Positions 20,367-29,114 of a stretch of 64,000 nucleotides of DNA are shown piece by piece (the stretch's first letter is position 1; the number at the start of each line of letters is the position of its first letter). The translations under genes were made by a program, and so were the position numbers. Location of the stretch: NCBI RefSeq assembly GCF_009903685.1, contig NZ_JAAABI010000002.1, forward strand, positions 620,001 through 684,000, written 5' to 3'. The stretch is from Flagellimonas ochracea. Its GTDB lineage: Bacteria > Bacteroidota > Bacteroidia > Flavobacteriales > Flavobacteriaceae. A model generated the notes under the pieces. That model saw only the letters and a program-made list of their open reading frames with translations. It searched no databases and was not told the origin of the DNA.

Positions 20367-21521
20367 ATGGCAGAATTACCCAAAAAATTGATACAGAAAC
20401 TGGAGAAAAGGCGTTCAGAAGACGCTTTAAGGCACTTGCCAGAATCTTTGGAGTTGGTGGACTTTTCTTCGAATGATTATTTGGGCTTTGCACAGAATGA
20501 AGATTTAACTAGAGCTACTACAGACTTAACGTCTATACCTATAAACACAGATGGGTCTACGGGATCAAGATTGCTTACTGGGAACCATATACTTTATGCA
20601 CAATTGGAGCAAAAATTGGCCGATTTTCATGGTACACCATCTGCTTTGGTATTCAATTCAGGGTATGATGCCAATATTGGCTTTTTTTCTTCTGTCCCAC
20701 AACGCGGTGATATTGTTTTTTATGATGAATTGGTCCATGCCAGTATACGGGATGGGCTGCAAATGGGTAAAGCCAACACGTATAAGTTTGCCCACAATAA
20801 TTTGGAACAGCTTAAAGAAAAAACCAGGTTATTGCGAGCACGGACCAAAAGCGATAATCAAACAGTATATGTTGTTACCGAATCGGTTTTCTCCATGGAT
20901 GGTGACAGCCCCAATTTAGGGGGCCTTGCAGACTTTTGTAGTGTAAACGGATTTCATCTTGTAGTGGACGAAGCCCACGCTGTGGGCATTTTTGGGAATG
21001 GAAAGGGACTGTTGAACCAACTTGGATTGGAAAACGAGGTATTTGCCCGCATCATTACTTTTGGGAAGGCATTTGGCCGTCATGGAGCAGCTATTTTGGC
21101 TGGAAACCGCTTAAAAGAATACCTGATCAACTTCGCACGCAGTTTAATTTACACCACTGCGCTTCCACCCCATTCCATTGCCGCCATTTTGGCTTCCTAT
21201 GCACAAATGGAAACTAGTGGGAAAACACACCGGAAAAAGTTATTGGAAAACATTCGCCACTTTAACGATGAAATTATGGCTTTAGAGCTTATTGAGGTTT
21301 TCATCCCGAGCGATTCTGCAATACAATGTGCTGTAATCTCGGAAAATCAAAAGGTAAAAGAAATTTCAGGGCAGTTACAACAATCAGGATTTAACGTAAA
21401 GCCCATACTTTCCCCAACGGTAAAAAAGGGTGATGAGCGACTGCGCTTTTGTCTACATTCCTATAACACAAATGAAGAAATATCCCGAGTTTTGTTATTG
21501 TTGAAAAACCTTTTAACCTAA
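20367..21521 (+). CDS. bioF: 8-amino-7-oxononanoate synthase (BioF)
   Basis: BioF condenses a pimeloyl thioester with L-alanine, the first dedicated step of biotin ring assembly. It is 384 residues, of the PLP-dependent alpha-oxoamine synthase family. Motifs are DFSSNDYLGF, GSTGSRLLTGN, the Asp-His pair in VVDEAHAVGIFG and PLP Lys234 in TFGKAFGRHGA. Related KBL/SPT enzymes are possible by family, but the downstream bioD, bioA and bioB settle the assignment. It overlaps the next start by one base (TAATG), so translation is probably coupled. Confidence 0.93.
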   Translation: MAELPKKLIQKLEKRRSEDALRHLPESLELVDFSSNDYLGFAQNEDLTRATTDLTSIPINTDGSTGSRLLTGNHILYAQLEQKLADFHGTPSALVFNSGYDANIGFFSSVPQRGDIVFYDELVHASIRDGLQMGKANTYKFAHNNLEQLKEKTRLLRARTKSDNQTVYVVTESVFSMDGDSPNLGGLADFCSVNGFHLVVDEAHAVGIFGNGKGLLNQLGLENEVFARIITFGKAFGRHGAAILAGNRLKEYLINFARSLIYTTALPPHSIAAILASYAQMETSGKTHRKKLLENIRHFNDEIMALELIEVFIPSDSAIQCAVISENQKVKEISGQLQQSGFNVKPILSPTVKKGDERLRFCLHSYNTNEEISRVLLLLKNLLT

Positions 21522-21907
21522 TGCAATCAGAATTTCACACCTTGGGGACTTTCGAATTCCCGGCCGATGTACAGATAATCAAAGCCAAACTGGAATCTGA
21601 AGGAATTCCTGTTTTTCTTAGGGATGAGGCTACCATAAACTCAGACCCCCTAATTAGCTCGGCCATTGGAGGCGTAAAACTTCAGGTATATTCTTCGGAT
21701 TGGGAACGGGCCAAACAGATTTATGACGAGGTACGGAATTATGCTACTGATGCAGAAGGAAATCCCATTGTTTGCCCCAATTGCAAAGCAATGAAATCGG
21801 AGATTTATTATTCCAGAAGGAATGTATTTTATAAGTTATTCCCTTTTTTCGAATCGAAGAAGTACAAGTGCTTGCAGTGTAACTTCATCACCAAACCCAC
21901 AAAATGA
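21521..21907 (+). CDS. DUF2007-type protein with C-terminal zinc ribbon, inside biotin operon
   Basis: This is a 128-residue cytoplasmic protein. Residues about 5-75 form a DUF2007/signal-transducing-protein-like domain (FPADVQIIKAKLESEGIPVFLRD). Residues about 85-125 hold two CxxC pairs (CPNCKA and CLQCNF), a likely zinc ribbon. It is translationally coupled on both sides (1-nt overlap with bioF, 4-nt overlap with bioD), so it is a full member of the operon. No biotin-pathway enzyme of this type is known to me. A regulatory or chaperone role is speculation. Confidence 0.75.
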   Translation: MQSEFHTLGTFEFPADVQIIKAKLESEGIPVFLRDEATINSDPLISSAIGGVKLQVYSSDWERAKQIYDEVRNYATDAEGNPIVCPNCKAMKSEIYYSRRNVFYKLFPFFESKKYKCLQCNFITKPTK

Positions 21908-22518
21908 AACTATTCGTCACTGGAATATCCACGGAGGTTGGGAAAACCATAGCCTCTGCCATTATAGTTGAAGCTTTGGAGGCCGATTATTGGAAACCCG
22001 TTCAAGCAGGAGATTTGGAGTACTCGGATAGTCACAAAGTAGAAGAACTTATTTCTAATGCCAAGACCAGAATCCATAAAAACAGTTATGCGCTTAATAC
22101 ACCAATGAGTCCCCACGCCGCTGCGGAGATTGATGGCATTACTATTCAATTGGATGAAATAAAGCCACCTGCTACGGACAATCATCTGGTAATTGAGGGT
22201 GCCGGAGGCCTATTGGTTCCTTTAAACGATACGGATACCATAATGGATTTGATTTTACCTGATTACAAGGTAATCGTGGTTTCCAGACATTACTTGGGGA
22301 GCATCAACCATACCTTGCTGACTTTGGGGAAGTTGCAAGAAAAGCATTTCGATGTCGGAATTATCTTTAGCGGGGATGAACACCCAACAACAGAAAGTAT
22401 AATTTTAAATAAAACGGGAGTTACTTTTTTGGGCAGAATTAATGAAGAGCCTCAGTTTAACAAAGAAATTGTTTCGAAGTATGCGGCGAAGTTTCGGAAT
22501 GCACTAAAATCATTCTAA
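21904..22518 (+). CDS. bioD: Dethiobiotin synthetase
   Basis: BioD carboxylates 7,8-diaminopelargonate with ATP and CO2 to give dethiobiotin. It is 204 residues, typical length. The P-loop is GISTEVGKT at 7-15, catalytic Lys lies in YWKPVQAG, and the substrate loop VIEGAGGLLVPLN is intact. It begins in an ATGA overlap with the DUF2007 gene. Its last 9 nt overlap the 3' end of the convergent glycosyltransferase. Confidence 0.95.
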   Translation: MKLFVTGISTEVGKTIASAIIVEALEADYWKPVQAGDLEYSDSHKVEELISNAKTRIHKNSYALNTPMSPHAAAEIDGITIQLDEIKPPATDNHLVIEGAGGLLVPLNDTDTIMDLILPDYKVIVVSRHYLGSINHTLLTLGKLQEKHFDVGIIFSGDEHPTTESIILNKTGVTFLGRINEEPQFNKEIVSKYAAKFRNALKSF

Positions 22519-23994
22519 CCGTTGATAGATGAGACCTCGGTCTATGGTTGCCAAAAGGGTATAATGGCGTTCCAAATAGGCATCAATATAGGTATTGTAC
22601 TCCACTAACTTTTTGTCGAATATTTCCTTGCCTTTGCGTGCTACCAATGTTTTGGGTTGAAGCTCTTCCATGATATATTTGAGTTCTTCTAGGCCTGTTT
22701 TTCTGGGATTGTTCATGTAGGGGAACAACGCATCACGGGTTATATTACTGGGGTGGGTAGCAACTTTGGTGGGAGGTTCCACGCCCAATACCCAGTAACC
22801 AATATGATATTCGGTAAAGAATAGATTTTTGGTATCTAAACTATTGTTCAAAATGTAATTGGGCACATCTATTCCCTCACCATTGAAAAAAGTGCCCTTT
22901 TCCCTTTTGTTTGAAATTACATTGGCATATTCCAAGTAAGCTTCCATGGGAATAAGCACAAGGACAAGAACAATCAAAGACCGATAAACTTGTTTCACTG
23001 GGGAAAGCTTCCCCAAAGCGATACCTATGGGAATCAAAATAAAAGGGTAAACCTGAATAAGATAATGCCCGTTCGCCCTTCCGGCCTGAACAAAGGATAA
23101 AAGTACCCCAATGACAATGACACTTAAAATTTGCAGTGGCTTTGATTTCAGGTCCAATACTTTCGAAGCAAATCCGGCAATCAATAATCCCAAAAAGAAA
23201 ATGACCGCGGGCAATACTTTTAATCGTGAATTGAGCTGGTACTCAGAGTAAGCCAAAGGGGCTTCAAAAATGGACACCCACCATGTACTTATTTCATGTT
23301 GCAGATAGTAGGGGATAGCCGTAATAAAAACTACCAAAAACAATCCAACGCCCAATAGGACAAGTTTTCCAATTGTGTCTTTTAATCTGTTTTTGAGATG
23401 ACCATCATACAGTAGGTAAAGTCCTAAACACAATAACGGATAAGCCATGTTCAGTTTGGACATGATAGATAGTCCAAAGAAAATACCCATGAAAAGACAC
23501 CAAAATTTCTGTTCTTTGGCCAATAGCAGATATGTCCCCACCACAAAGAAAAAAGTACAAATGTGCTCAGACATCACCCCTTGTAAACTGCCAAAAAGGC
23601 TCTGCAGTAAAACGCAGAAAATAGCAATCCAAAATGCCACCTTTTGGGAAGTGATTTTGGAAGCCATTCCATAAGTGAACAGACCAGTGAGTGCTACCAG
23701 GAGCGTTCCAAAGAAACGAATGGCTATAAAGCTTTTCCCAAAGACTTTAATGATTGCAGCAAAGAACAAAAAGGTTACAGGTGGTTTTAAATCCCAAAGC
23801 CGGGTATAGGGTAAAAATCCATCCGCCCATGATTGCCCCATGATGATGAACGTGCTTTCATCCCTATCAATATAATCACGAAAAAAAAAGGGAAACCGGA
23901 TAAAAAGGGCAACCAAAAGCAATACCCAAAAAACCGTACCCCATTTCAGGTTTTTATAAATAATGGTAAAAGGAGTGTTGGTTACTTTAAGCAC
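22510..23994 (-). CDS. GT39/ArnT-like integral membrane glycosyltransferase
   Basis: This 494-residue polytopic protein (about 11-12 spans) is of the dolichyl-/undecaprenyl-phosphate-sugar glycosyltransferase (PMT/ArnT) type. The first periplasmic loop carries the acidic signature RDYIDRDE (about 39-46), where Asp/Glu are catalytic in the family, followed by GQSWADGFLPYTRLWDLKPP. It presumably transfers a sugar from a lipid carrier to an envelope acceptor, which cannot be identified. It sits on the minus strand between bioD and bioA, splitting the biotin genes into two plus-strand units, with its 3' end overlapping bioD. Confidence 0.83.
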   Translation of the reverse strand: MLKVTNTPFTIIYKNLKWGTVFWVLLLVALFIRFPFFFRDYIDRDESTFIIMGQSWADGFLPYTRLWDLKPPVTFLFFAAIIKVFGKSFIAIRFFGTLLVALTGLFTYGMASKITSQKVAFWIAIFCVLLQSLFGSLQGVMSEHICTFFFVVGTYLLLAKEQKFWCLFMGIFFGLSIMSKLNMAYPLLCLGLYLLYDGHLKNRLKDTIGKLVLLGVGLFLVVFITAIPYYLQHEISTWWVSIFEAPLAYSEYQLNSRLKVLPAVIFFLGLLIAGFASKVLDLKSKPLQILSVIVIGVLLSFVQAGRANGHYLIQVYPFILIPIGIALGKLSPVKQVYRSLIVLVLVLIPMEAYLEYANVISNKREKGTFFNGEGIDVPNYILNNSLDTKNLFFTEYHIGYWVLGVEPPTKVATHPSNITRDALFPYMNNPRKTGLEELKYIMEELQPKTLVARKGKEIFDKKLVEYNTYIDAYLERHYTLLATIDRGLIYQRLE

Positions 23995-24074
23995 GCTGAA
24001 GATTAAGTTTTTTGGCTATTAATTATCATATTTGCAAGATAGATAAATTGAGGCTTTTGACTAATCAGGCAACA

Positions 24075-25343
24075 GTGCAAAATTTAACGGAACGGGACAA
24101 AAAACATGTATGGCATCCATTGACCCAGCATAAGACACATCCAAATATGTTGGCTCTTTCAAAAGCTGAGGGAGTGATGCTTTTTGATGAGAAGGGCAAT
24201 GAATATATAGACGGAATTGCATCGTGGTACACCTGTATGTACGGCCATTGCAACCCTTATATTTTGAAAAAGGTGTCAGCACAGATGCAACAACTGGATC
24301 AAGTGGTGTTCAGTGGTTTTACGCATGAACCGGCGGTTAAACTTTCCGAGGAACTCATCAAGGTGCTTCCAAAAAATCAGGAAAAGTTATTTTTTTCCGA
24401 CAATGGGTCAACAGCAACCGAAGTGGGGATAAAAATGGCGTTGCAATACCACTTCAACAAAGGAGAAAAAAGAAATGTGCTTTTAGCCTTTGAGGAAGGC
24501 TTTCATGGAGACACTTTTGGAGCCATGTCCGTCTCTGGCCTTTCCGTTTATAATGGACCCTTTGAGGAACATTTTATTCAAGTGGAACGGATTCCAGTAC
24601 CGACGAAAGACAATATTGGGGATATTTTGGCACAATTGAACTGTCGATTGGAAAAAGAGAACGTGGCCGGATTCATCTACGAACCTTTGGTTCAAGGAGC
24701 TGCTGCAATGAAAATACACGATGGAAAGGGGCTCAATCAAATCCTTGAATTGTTAAAGAAACATGATGTACTCACCATAGCCGATGAGGTGATGACCGGT
24801 TTTGGTAAGACGGGCCGCTTTTTTGCTTCGGACCATTTGGATTTGAAACCGGACATCATTTGCTTGTCCAAAGCATTGACTGCCGGATTAGTCCCTATGG
24901 GACTGACAACATGTACCGAGGAAATTTACCAAGCCTTTTATAGTGATGAAACGGCAAAAGGACTGTTTCATGGGCATACTTACACAGCAAATCCTTTAGC
25001 CTGCACAGCAGCCTTGGCTGCATTGGAATTACTTCAAACCAAGGAAATACAGGAAAACATCACCAATATTGCCAATTGGCATCAACAGTTTGATGAAGAA
25101 ATTAGGAATTACCCAAAGGTTGCCAACACCCGACAATTGGGTGTAATCTATGCCTTGGATTTGGACATTAAGATGGAACGTTATGGCAATTTGAGGGATA
25201 AACTTTTCCATCATTTTATGGATCAGGGAGTGTTCCTTCGTCCTTTGGGCAATACCATATACATTCTCCCCCCTTATGTAATTTCCAAAAGACAAATGGA
25301 AAAAATTTATGAAGCTATAAAATCTGCCATTGAATTGGTATAG
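24075..25343 (+). CDS. bioA: Adenosylmethionine--8-amino-7-oxononanoate transaminase
   Basis: BioA transfers an amino group from S-adenosylmethionine to 8-amino-7-oxononanoate, giving diaminopelargonate. From a GTG at 24075 it is 422 residues, beginning VQNLTERDKKHVWHPLTQ as in the family. PLP Lys266 lies in CLSKALTAG, with the ADEVMTGFGKTGRFFA and SDNGSTATEVGIKMAL motifs present. The open frame extends to a TTG at 24012, but the extra residues are not family-like. A CATATTTG box near 24036 is one base off the -7 consensus. The ketoacyl synthase gene follows 9 nt later. Confidence 0.93.
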   Translation: MQNLTERDKKHVWHPLTQHKTHPNMLALSKAEGVMLFDEKGNEYIDGIASWYTCMYGHCNPYILKKVSAQMQQLDQVVFSGFTHEPAVKLSEELIKVLPKNQEKLFFSDNGSTATEVGIKMALQYHFNKGEKRNVLLAFEEGFHGDTFGAMSVSGLSVYNGPFEEHFIQVERIPVPTKDNIGDILAQLNCRLEKENVAGFIYEPLVQGAAAMKIHDGKGLNQILELLKKHDVLTIADEVMTGFGKTGRFFASDHLDLKPDIICLSKALTAGLVPMGLTTCTEEIYQAFYSDETAKGLFHGHTYTANPLACTAALAALELLQTKEIQENITNIANWHQQFDEEIRNYPKVANTRQLGVIYALDLDIKMERYGNLRDKLFHHFMDQGVFLRPLGNTIYILPPYVISKRQMEKIYEAIKSAIELV

Positions 25344-25352
25344 CCCCAAACT

Positions 25353-26513
25353 ATGTTAAAAAATCCTATTTCCATTACTGCCCTGGCATCCATTTCCGCA
25401 TTGGGAGACCATTGGGAAAAGGTATGGCCTGTTTATCAAACCCACAGGCATTACTTATCTGAAATAAATATTGACGGTCAATCGGTTTGGGCTGCCGTAT
25501 TGCCCGAATCCATCAAATTGGAAATTGATAAAATAAGAGAAGCGGACGCCAAGTACGAACATTTGGATGATACTGTGCTCTACGCCTTGTACACTGCTCG
25601 TAAAGCATTGAAGCAAGCAGGTTGGCAAAAAGGCTGTGATTTTGGAATAAATATAGGTTCGTCAAGAGGAGCGACACACCTTTTTGAGAAGTATCATAAA
25701 TTGTATTTGGAGGAAGGAAGGGCCTCGACCTTGACATCACCAACTACGACCTTAGGCAACATTTCATCTTGGGTCGCTCACGATTTGAAGGCTAGGGGAC
25801 CCGAAATTTCGCACTCCGTCACCTGCTCTACGGCATTGCATGCTATGTTGAATGCTGTGGCTTGGATTCAGAGCGGAATGACAGAGAAATTTTTGGTGGG
25901 GGGAAGTGAAGCCCCCCTGACTCCATTCACCATTGCACAAATGCAGGCATTAAAAATTTATACAAGGAATACTGGGCCTTATCCTTGCAGAGCATTGGAT
26001 TTGGAAAAGAACCAAAACACCATGGTACTGGGCGAAGGTGCCGGAGCAGCCTGTTTGGAAAAAGGGGAAAAAGCCAATGCACTGGCCCTAATAGAGGGAA
26101 TCGGTTTCGCCACAGAGCCCCTTGAGCATAGCGTTTCTATTTCAGCCGATGCCCAGTGTTTTCAAGATTCCATGAAAAAGGCCTTGGGCGATATTGGGAT
26201 TGATGAAGTGGATGCTGTGGTAATGCATGCCCCAGGTACTGTAAAAGGAGATTTGTCGGAGTACAAGGCTATCGAAAAGGTTTTTGAGGGAAGACTCCCT
26301 TACCTGACTACAAACAAATGGAAAGTGGGACACACCTTTGGTGCTTCAGGGCTTTTAAGCGTTGAAATGGCGGTGTTGATGATGCAAAAACAACAAGGTA
26401 TTTCCACACCTTTTTTCAAAAACAAACCACGTCAAGAATTCAATAAAGTACTTGTCAATGCCGTAGGATTTGGAGGAAATGCGGTCAGTATACTATTGAA
26501 ATGCCTTGGGTAA
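25353..26513 (+). CDS. Beta-ketoacyl synthase within the biotin operon
   Basis: This is a 386-residue KAS I/II-type condensing enzyme with an intact catalytic set: Cys158 in SVTCSTALHAML, His292 in VMHAPGTVKGD, Lys323 and His327 in NKWKVGHTFGASG. Such enzymes extend acyl-ACP by decarboxylative condensation with malonyl-ACP. It lies between bioA (9 nt upstream) and bioB (84 nt downstream), which makes biotin-precursor synthesis the best guess. It is not the KAS III-type BioZ known from rhizobia. It could instead serve general lipid synthesis, but its N-terminus is short and divergent from FabF/FabB. Confidence 0.85.
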   Translation: MLKNPISITALASISALGDHWEKVWPVYQTHRHYLSEINIDGQSVWAAVLPESIKLEIDKIREADAKYEHLDDTVLYALYTARKALKQAGWQKGCDFGINIGSSRGATHLFEKYHKLYLEEGRASTLTSPTTTLGNISSWVAHDLKARGPEISHSVTCSTALHAMLNAVAWIQSGMTEKFLVGGSEAPLTPFTIAQMQALKIYTRNTGPYPCRALDLEKNQNTMVLGEGAGAACLEKGEKANALALIEGIGFATEPLEHSVSISADAQCFQDSMKKALGDIGIDEVDAVVMHAPGTVKGDLSEYKAIEKVFEGRLPYLTTNKWKVGHTFGASGLLSVEMAVLMMQKQQGISTPFFKNKPRQEFNKVLVNAVGFGGNAVSILLKCLG

Positions 26514-26597
26514 TAAGAGATAGTTTCCTTAAATCTTGTGAAGCCTGTTCTTAATTATGAAGAATACTTTATTTTTAACCCCAGATATCCAACTAAG

Positions 26598-27698
26598 ATG
26601 AGAAGTACAAAGCACGACTGGACGAAAGAGGAAATTCTTGAAATTTACAACAAGCCCATGATGGAATTGCTCTACGTAGCGGCCTCCATCCACAGGGAAC
26701 ATCATGACCCAAACACGGTCCAAGTGTCCACCCTACTCTCTATCAAAACTGGAGGATGTCCCGAAGATTGTGGTTATTGTCCTCAAGCGGCAAGATATCA
26801 TACAGACATTGAAGGTAACGACTTAATGTCTGTACAGCAGGTAAAGGCGCAAGCACTGAGGGCCAAGGCCTCTGGAAGCTCCCGTGTTTGTATGGGAGCA
26901 GCATGGCGAAATGTAAAGGATGGTCCTGAGTTTGACCAGGTTTTGGAGATGGTACGGACCATAAACAAATTGGATATGGAAGTATGCTGCACCTTGGGAA
27001 TGGTCACCGAAAATCAGGCGAAACGATTGGCTGAGGCGGGGCTATACGCGTATAACCACAATTTGGATACATCGGAAGAATATTACAAAGAAGTAATTTC
27101 TACAAGAGGTTATGAAGATAGACTGCAGACCATAGAAAACGTGCGGAAGACAAATGTCACCGTTTGCAGTGGTGGTATAATTGGTATGGGTGAATCGGTA
27201 GAAGACCGAGTGGGTATGTTGGTTGCCCTCGCTACTTTGAACCCTCAACCTGAATCGGTTCCCATAAATGCTTTAGTGGCCGTTGAGGGAACACCAATGG
27301 AAGATGAAAAACCCGTAGAGATTTGGGATATGATTCGTATGGTGGCCACAACGCGCGTCGTGATGCCCAAAACACAGGTACGATTGTCTGCTGGCAGAAC
27401 TGAAATGAGTCGAGAGGGTCAGGCATTGTGTTTCTTTGTGGGGGCCAATTCCATTTTCGCTGGAGATAAGCTCTTAACAACCCCAAACCCGGATGTGAAC
27501 GAGGATATGGAAATGTTCAAGCAGCTTGGATTAAATCCCCAAAAAGCATTTGTGAAAGCGCCGCAGCCAGAAACCGTAGAAGCATCCGAATCAGCGTATG
27601 AAGCTTTAGGTGAAAAACCAAAATGGACAAGGCCAGGACATTCTATTGAACGCAATGAAACTGCCAAACAAAAGCATAGATCACTTTCCGCCAAATAG
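26598..27698 (+). CDS. bioB: Biotin synthase (radical SAM)
   Basis: BioB inserts sulfur into dethiobiotin to form biotin, using one [4Fe-4S] and one [2Fe-2S] cluster. From ATG 26598 it is 366 residues, starting [13 protein letters not shown] as in the family. The radical-SAM triad is Cys54, Cys58, Cys61 in [12 protein letters not shown], and the [2Fe-2S] region includes CMGAAW and VCCTLGM, with Arg in VRLSAGR. A GTG 60 nt upstream (26538) is in frame, but the extra residues look non-homologous. It is probably cotranscribed with bioA and the ketoacyl synthase. Confidence 0.95.
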   Translation: MRSTKHDWTKEEILEIYNKPMMELLYVAASIHREHHDPNTVQVSTLLSIKTGGCPEDCGYCPQAARYHTDIEGNDLMSVQQVKAQALRAKASGSSRVCMGAAWRNVKDGPEFDQVLEMVRTINKLDMEVCCTLGMVTENQAKRLAEAGLYAYNHNLDTSEEYYKEVISTRGYEDRLQTIENVRKTNVTVCSGGIIGMGESVEDRVGMLVALATLNPQPESVPINALVAVEGTPMEDEKPVEIWDMIRMVATTRVVMPKTQVRLSAGRTEMSREGQALCFFVGANSIFAGDKLLTTPNPDVNEDMEMFKQLGLNPQKAFVKAPQPETVEASESAYEALGEKPKWTRPGHSIERNETAKQKHRSLSAK

Positions 27699-27757
27699 AA
27701 TTTATAAAAGAATTAAAAACCTTTTACTAATTTAGTTGGTTCAAAATCATTGAAATT

Positions 27758-28633
27758 TTGAAACTGAACCTTGAAAAGATCCCTAGGGAAAAAACGCTTT
27801 CCAAACAGGAATTCTTACGTAAATACTTCAAGCCCCAAAAGCCTGTAGTAATTGAAAGCTTTATTGATGATTGGCCGGCCTATTCCAAATGGAATTTGGA
27901 CTATATGAAGCTTATAGCTGGAGAAAAGACCGTTCCACTTTATGACGATAGGCCCGTGAAGCACGACGAGGGGTTCAACGAGCCACACGCCAAAATGAAG
28001 ATGTGCGACTATATTGATCTTTTGAAGAGCAGACCTACCAAGTACCGTATTTTTCTCTGGAATGTTTTAAAGGAAGTTCCTGAACTGCAAAAGGATTTCA
28101 AGTATCCAGATTTTGGTATCAGTTTGATGAAAGGATTGCCCATGTTGTTTTTTGGAGGTAGCGATTCGCACACCTTCATGCACTATGATATCGATTTGGC
28201 GAATATCTTTCACTTTCATTTTGAAGGAAGAAAACAGTGCATCCTTTTTCCGCAGTCAGAAACCAAGTTTTTGTATAAGATTCCACATTCCCTGATTACT
28301 AGAGAGGATATTGATTTTACCAACCCAGATTTGGAAAAATGGCCGGCATTGGAGCATGCAAAGGGGCACATTGCGCATCTAGAACACGGCCATGTGCTGT
28401 ATATCCCAGAGGGCTACTGGCATCATATGAAATATATATCACCGGGGTTCTCCATGAGTTTGAGGGCCATTGCCAGAAAACCTAAAAATTTTGGAAAGGC
28501 CGTGTACAACATCCTCGTCATGCGGCATTTTGACAATTTAATGCGCCGAGCCCAGGGACAAAAATGGATTGATTGGAAGAATGACCAAGCCATAATCCGG
28601 ACGCAAAAAAAAATCCATTCAAACGTAGCATAA
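27758..28633 (+). CDS. Cupin-like/JmjC-domain protein (putative 2-oxoglutarate oxygenase)
   Basis: This is a 291-residue cytoplasmic protein of the cupin_8/JmjC family of Fe(II)/2-oxoglutarate-dependent oxygenases. It shows KPVVIESFIDDWPA near the start, the iron-ligand pair HYD in FMHYDIDLANIFHFHF (about 147-149), the HGHVLYIPEGYWHHMKY block supplying the distal His, and a downstream Arg-rich helix. Relatives hydroxylate proteins or small molecules. The substrate is not predictable. The start is a TTG at 27758, as no ATG is nearby. It lies 59 nt after bioB and may be read through from it. Confidence 0.8.
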   Translation: MKLNLEKIPREKTLSKQEFLRKYFKPQKPVVIESFIDDWPAYSKWNLDYMKLIAGEKTVPLYDDRPVKHDEGFNEPHAKMKMCDYIDLLKSRPTKYRIFLWNVLKEVPELQKDFKYPDFGISLMKGLPMLFFGGSDSHTFMHYDIDLANIFHFHFEGRKQCILFPQSETKFLYKIPHSLITREDIDFTNPDLEKWPALEHAKGHIAHLEHGHVLYIPEGYWHHMKYISPGFSMSLRAIARKPKNFGKAVYNILVMRHFDNLMRRAQGQKWIDWKNDQAIIRTQKKIHSNVA

Positions 28634-28635
28634 GC

Positions 28636-29112
28636 TTAAATCAGTTCTTGGATTTTAGCATAAACCAAATCACTTTCCCAACCTCGATAAAGTAGATAGT
28701 CAGCTAGTTTTTTCTTTCGCTTCTGAATGTTGGTTTCGGTTAGTTGGGACAATCGTTTTTTCGCAAGTTCATCTAAGGTTTGCAAGTAATCCTCTTCTTC
28801 AATTTCCGATAAGGCACCTTTAATGTTGTACATAGAGATTTTTCGCTGCTTCAATTCTTGCACAATCCTTTTCTTGCCCCATTTTTTTATTCGGAATTTT
28901 CCTCGGGCGAAGGATTTGGCAAAACGTTCCTCGTTTAAGTAGTTCTCTTGGATAAGATGGGTCATAATTTGGTCAATCGCAGTGGGAATCATCCGAAGCG
29001 CCCTGAGTTTTTCAAACACCTCTTGATGACAGCGTTCTTGATACGCACAAAAATGCTCCATTTGTTTCTGGGCTTCCTTTACCGAGGTATGTTTCGAAGT
29101 GGGTCGATACAT
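28636..29112 (-). CDS. recX: RecX-family regulatory protein
   Basis: RecX modulates RecA filament activity. It is a 158-residue helical protein with repeated three-helix units: YLNEERFAKSFARGKFRIKKWGKKRIVQELKQRKIS is the characteristic RecX core (about 75-110; quoted in part as NEERFAKSFARGKFR). It lies alone between the convergent JmjC-like gene (2 nt gap) and the upstream glycosidase gene (2 nt), so it is probably cotranscribed with the latter. recA is not in the window. Confidence 0.87.
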   Translation of the reverse strand: MYRPTSKHTSVKEAQKQMEHFCAYQERCHQEVFEKLRALRMIPTAIDQIMTHLIQENYLNEERFAKSFARGKFRIKKWGKKRIVQELKQRKISMYNIKGALSEIEEEDYLQTLDELAKKRLSQLTETNIQKRKKKLADYLLYRGWESDLVYAKIQELI

Positions 29113-29114
29113 AG

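Noticed and set aside
20329..20493. Extended N-terminus of the GNAT acetyltransferase overlapping bioF
   Set aside because: The added residues are not GNAT-like and would overlap more than 100 nt of bioF coding sequence.
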